From: an uncultured Roseburia sp.
Lineage (GTDB): Bacteria > Bacillota_A > Clostridia > Lachnospirales > Lachnospiraceae
Direction: 5' to 3'
Length of the DNA stretch: 13,099 nucleotides
Assembly (NCBI GenBank): GCA_900753715.1
Contig: CAAEAE010000004.1
Coordinates: 1 to 13,099 of the forward strand
Part shown: in pieces, positions 12,866-13,099 of the stretch
Layout of the letters: each line of letters opens with the position of its first letter
Numbering within the stretch: the stretch's first letter is position 1
Program-made: the position numbers and the translations under genes
Notes under the pieces: generated by a model
Database searches by the model: none
The model's input: the letters and a program-made list of their open reading frames with translations, nothing else
What the model was told of the DNA's origin: nothing

Positions 12866-13099
12866 TTATTTGAATACCGTGTTTCTGCATATTTTCTATG
12901 CTTTTGGGTGGCAAAATCCGCATAAAACTGCTGTTTTTACACAGTGTATTTTTATTTGCTTAAGTTCTTGGCACCGTTTTGGCACCGTAGGTACTTCATC
13001 TTCCTTTACTACTATAAACTTGAATTGAGATTTCATGTATTCCAAGGGATTTAATAATTGTTATATTTTATTATCAAATATCTCTCAAGCCTTTGAAAA
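12866..13099. mobile_element. Left end of a third tuf-integrated element (inferred)
   Basis: DNA to the right of tuf copy 3 has no gene I can support. It contains the paired repeats at 12968-12987 and AT-rich sequence to the window edge. By analogy with copy 2 this is the inner end of another element whose body, and perhaps its integrase and the intact tuf gene, lie beyond the window. Confidence 0.4.
12968..12987. repeat. Paired 9-bp direct repeats, integrase arm-site candidates (copy 3)
   Basis: TTGGCACCG at 12968-12976 and 12979-12987, start to start 11 bp, about 100 bp to the right of the tuf tail. Same spacing and side as the pair near copy 2 but a different sequence, as expected if the two elements use different integrases. 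Confidence 0.55.

Noticed and set aside
12896..13036. A 46-codon minus-strand frame at the right edge beginning MKSQFKFIVV
   Set aside because: No ribosome binding site, and it spans the paired repeats near copy 3. It could be the tail of a decayed gene, but the evidence is too thin to list.

Overview
The window looks like an AT-rich Gram-positive genome of the class Clostridia, most likely a gut Lachnospiraceae. This rests on strong AGGAG-type ribosome binding sites, many intrinsic terminators, clostridial small-protein families (DUF6061-like, DUF3892-like) and the gene content. The species cannot be named from the sequence.

Left part (1-4950), all on the minus strand. An oleate hydratase gene (ohyA-type, FAD-dependent fatty-acid hydration) lies downstream of a TetR-family regulator, with a 17-bp hairpin between them. 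Upstream come an XRE-type DNA-binding protein whose C-terminal two thirds resembles the cytoplasmic domain of FlhA (an unusual fusion), a GNAT acetyltransferase and a four-helix membrane protein with a PH-like tail.

Right part (4979-13099), a stacked integration hotspot. Three times (about 4979, 11020 and 12812) the minus strand carries the last codons of the elongation factor Tu gene (tuf), each followed by its own intrinsic terminator. None is attached to the rest of tuf. To the right of copies 2 and 3 there is a pair of short direct repeats with 11-bp periodicity, as expected for integrase arm sites. The simplest reading is serial integration of elements into the 3' end of a tuf gene lying to the right of the window, each event leaving a displaced tuf tail.

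The element between copies 1 and 2 (about 6 kb) carries a two-gene AAA+ ATPase / subtilisin-like protease operon of the IetAS anti-phage type. Downstream is a third gene encoding a Cys/His-cluster plus OB-like protein. Small DUF6061-like and DUF3892-like genes flank the operon. A self-contained ~63-nt small RNA candidate and a repeat-covered promoter lie upstream of the ATPase gene, and gene debris lies near copy 2. The element between copies 2 and 3 carries one MATE efflux gene. No integrase is visible in either. A third element begins at copy 3 and leaves the window.

Working model: a tuf-targeted island of accessory cargo (defence and efflux) next to a lipid-modifying locus. The best candidates for something undescribed are the IetAS-linked third gene, the small RNA beside it, the tuf-tail hotspot and the XRE-FlhA fusion.
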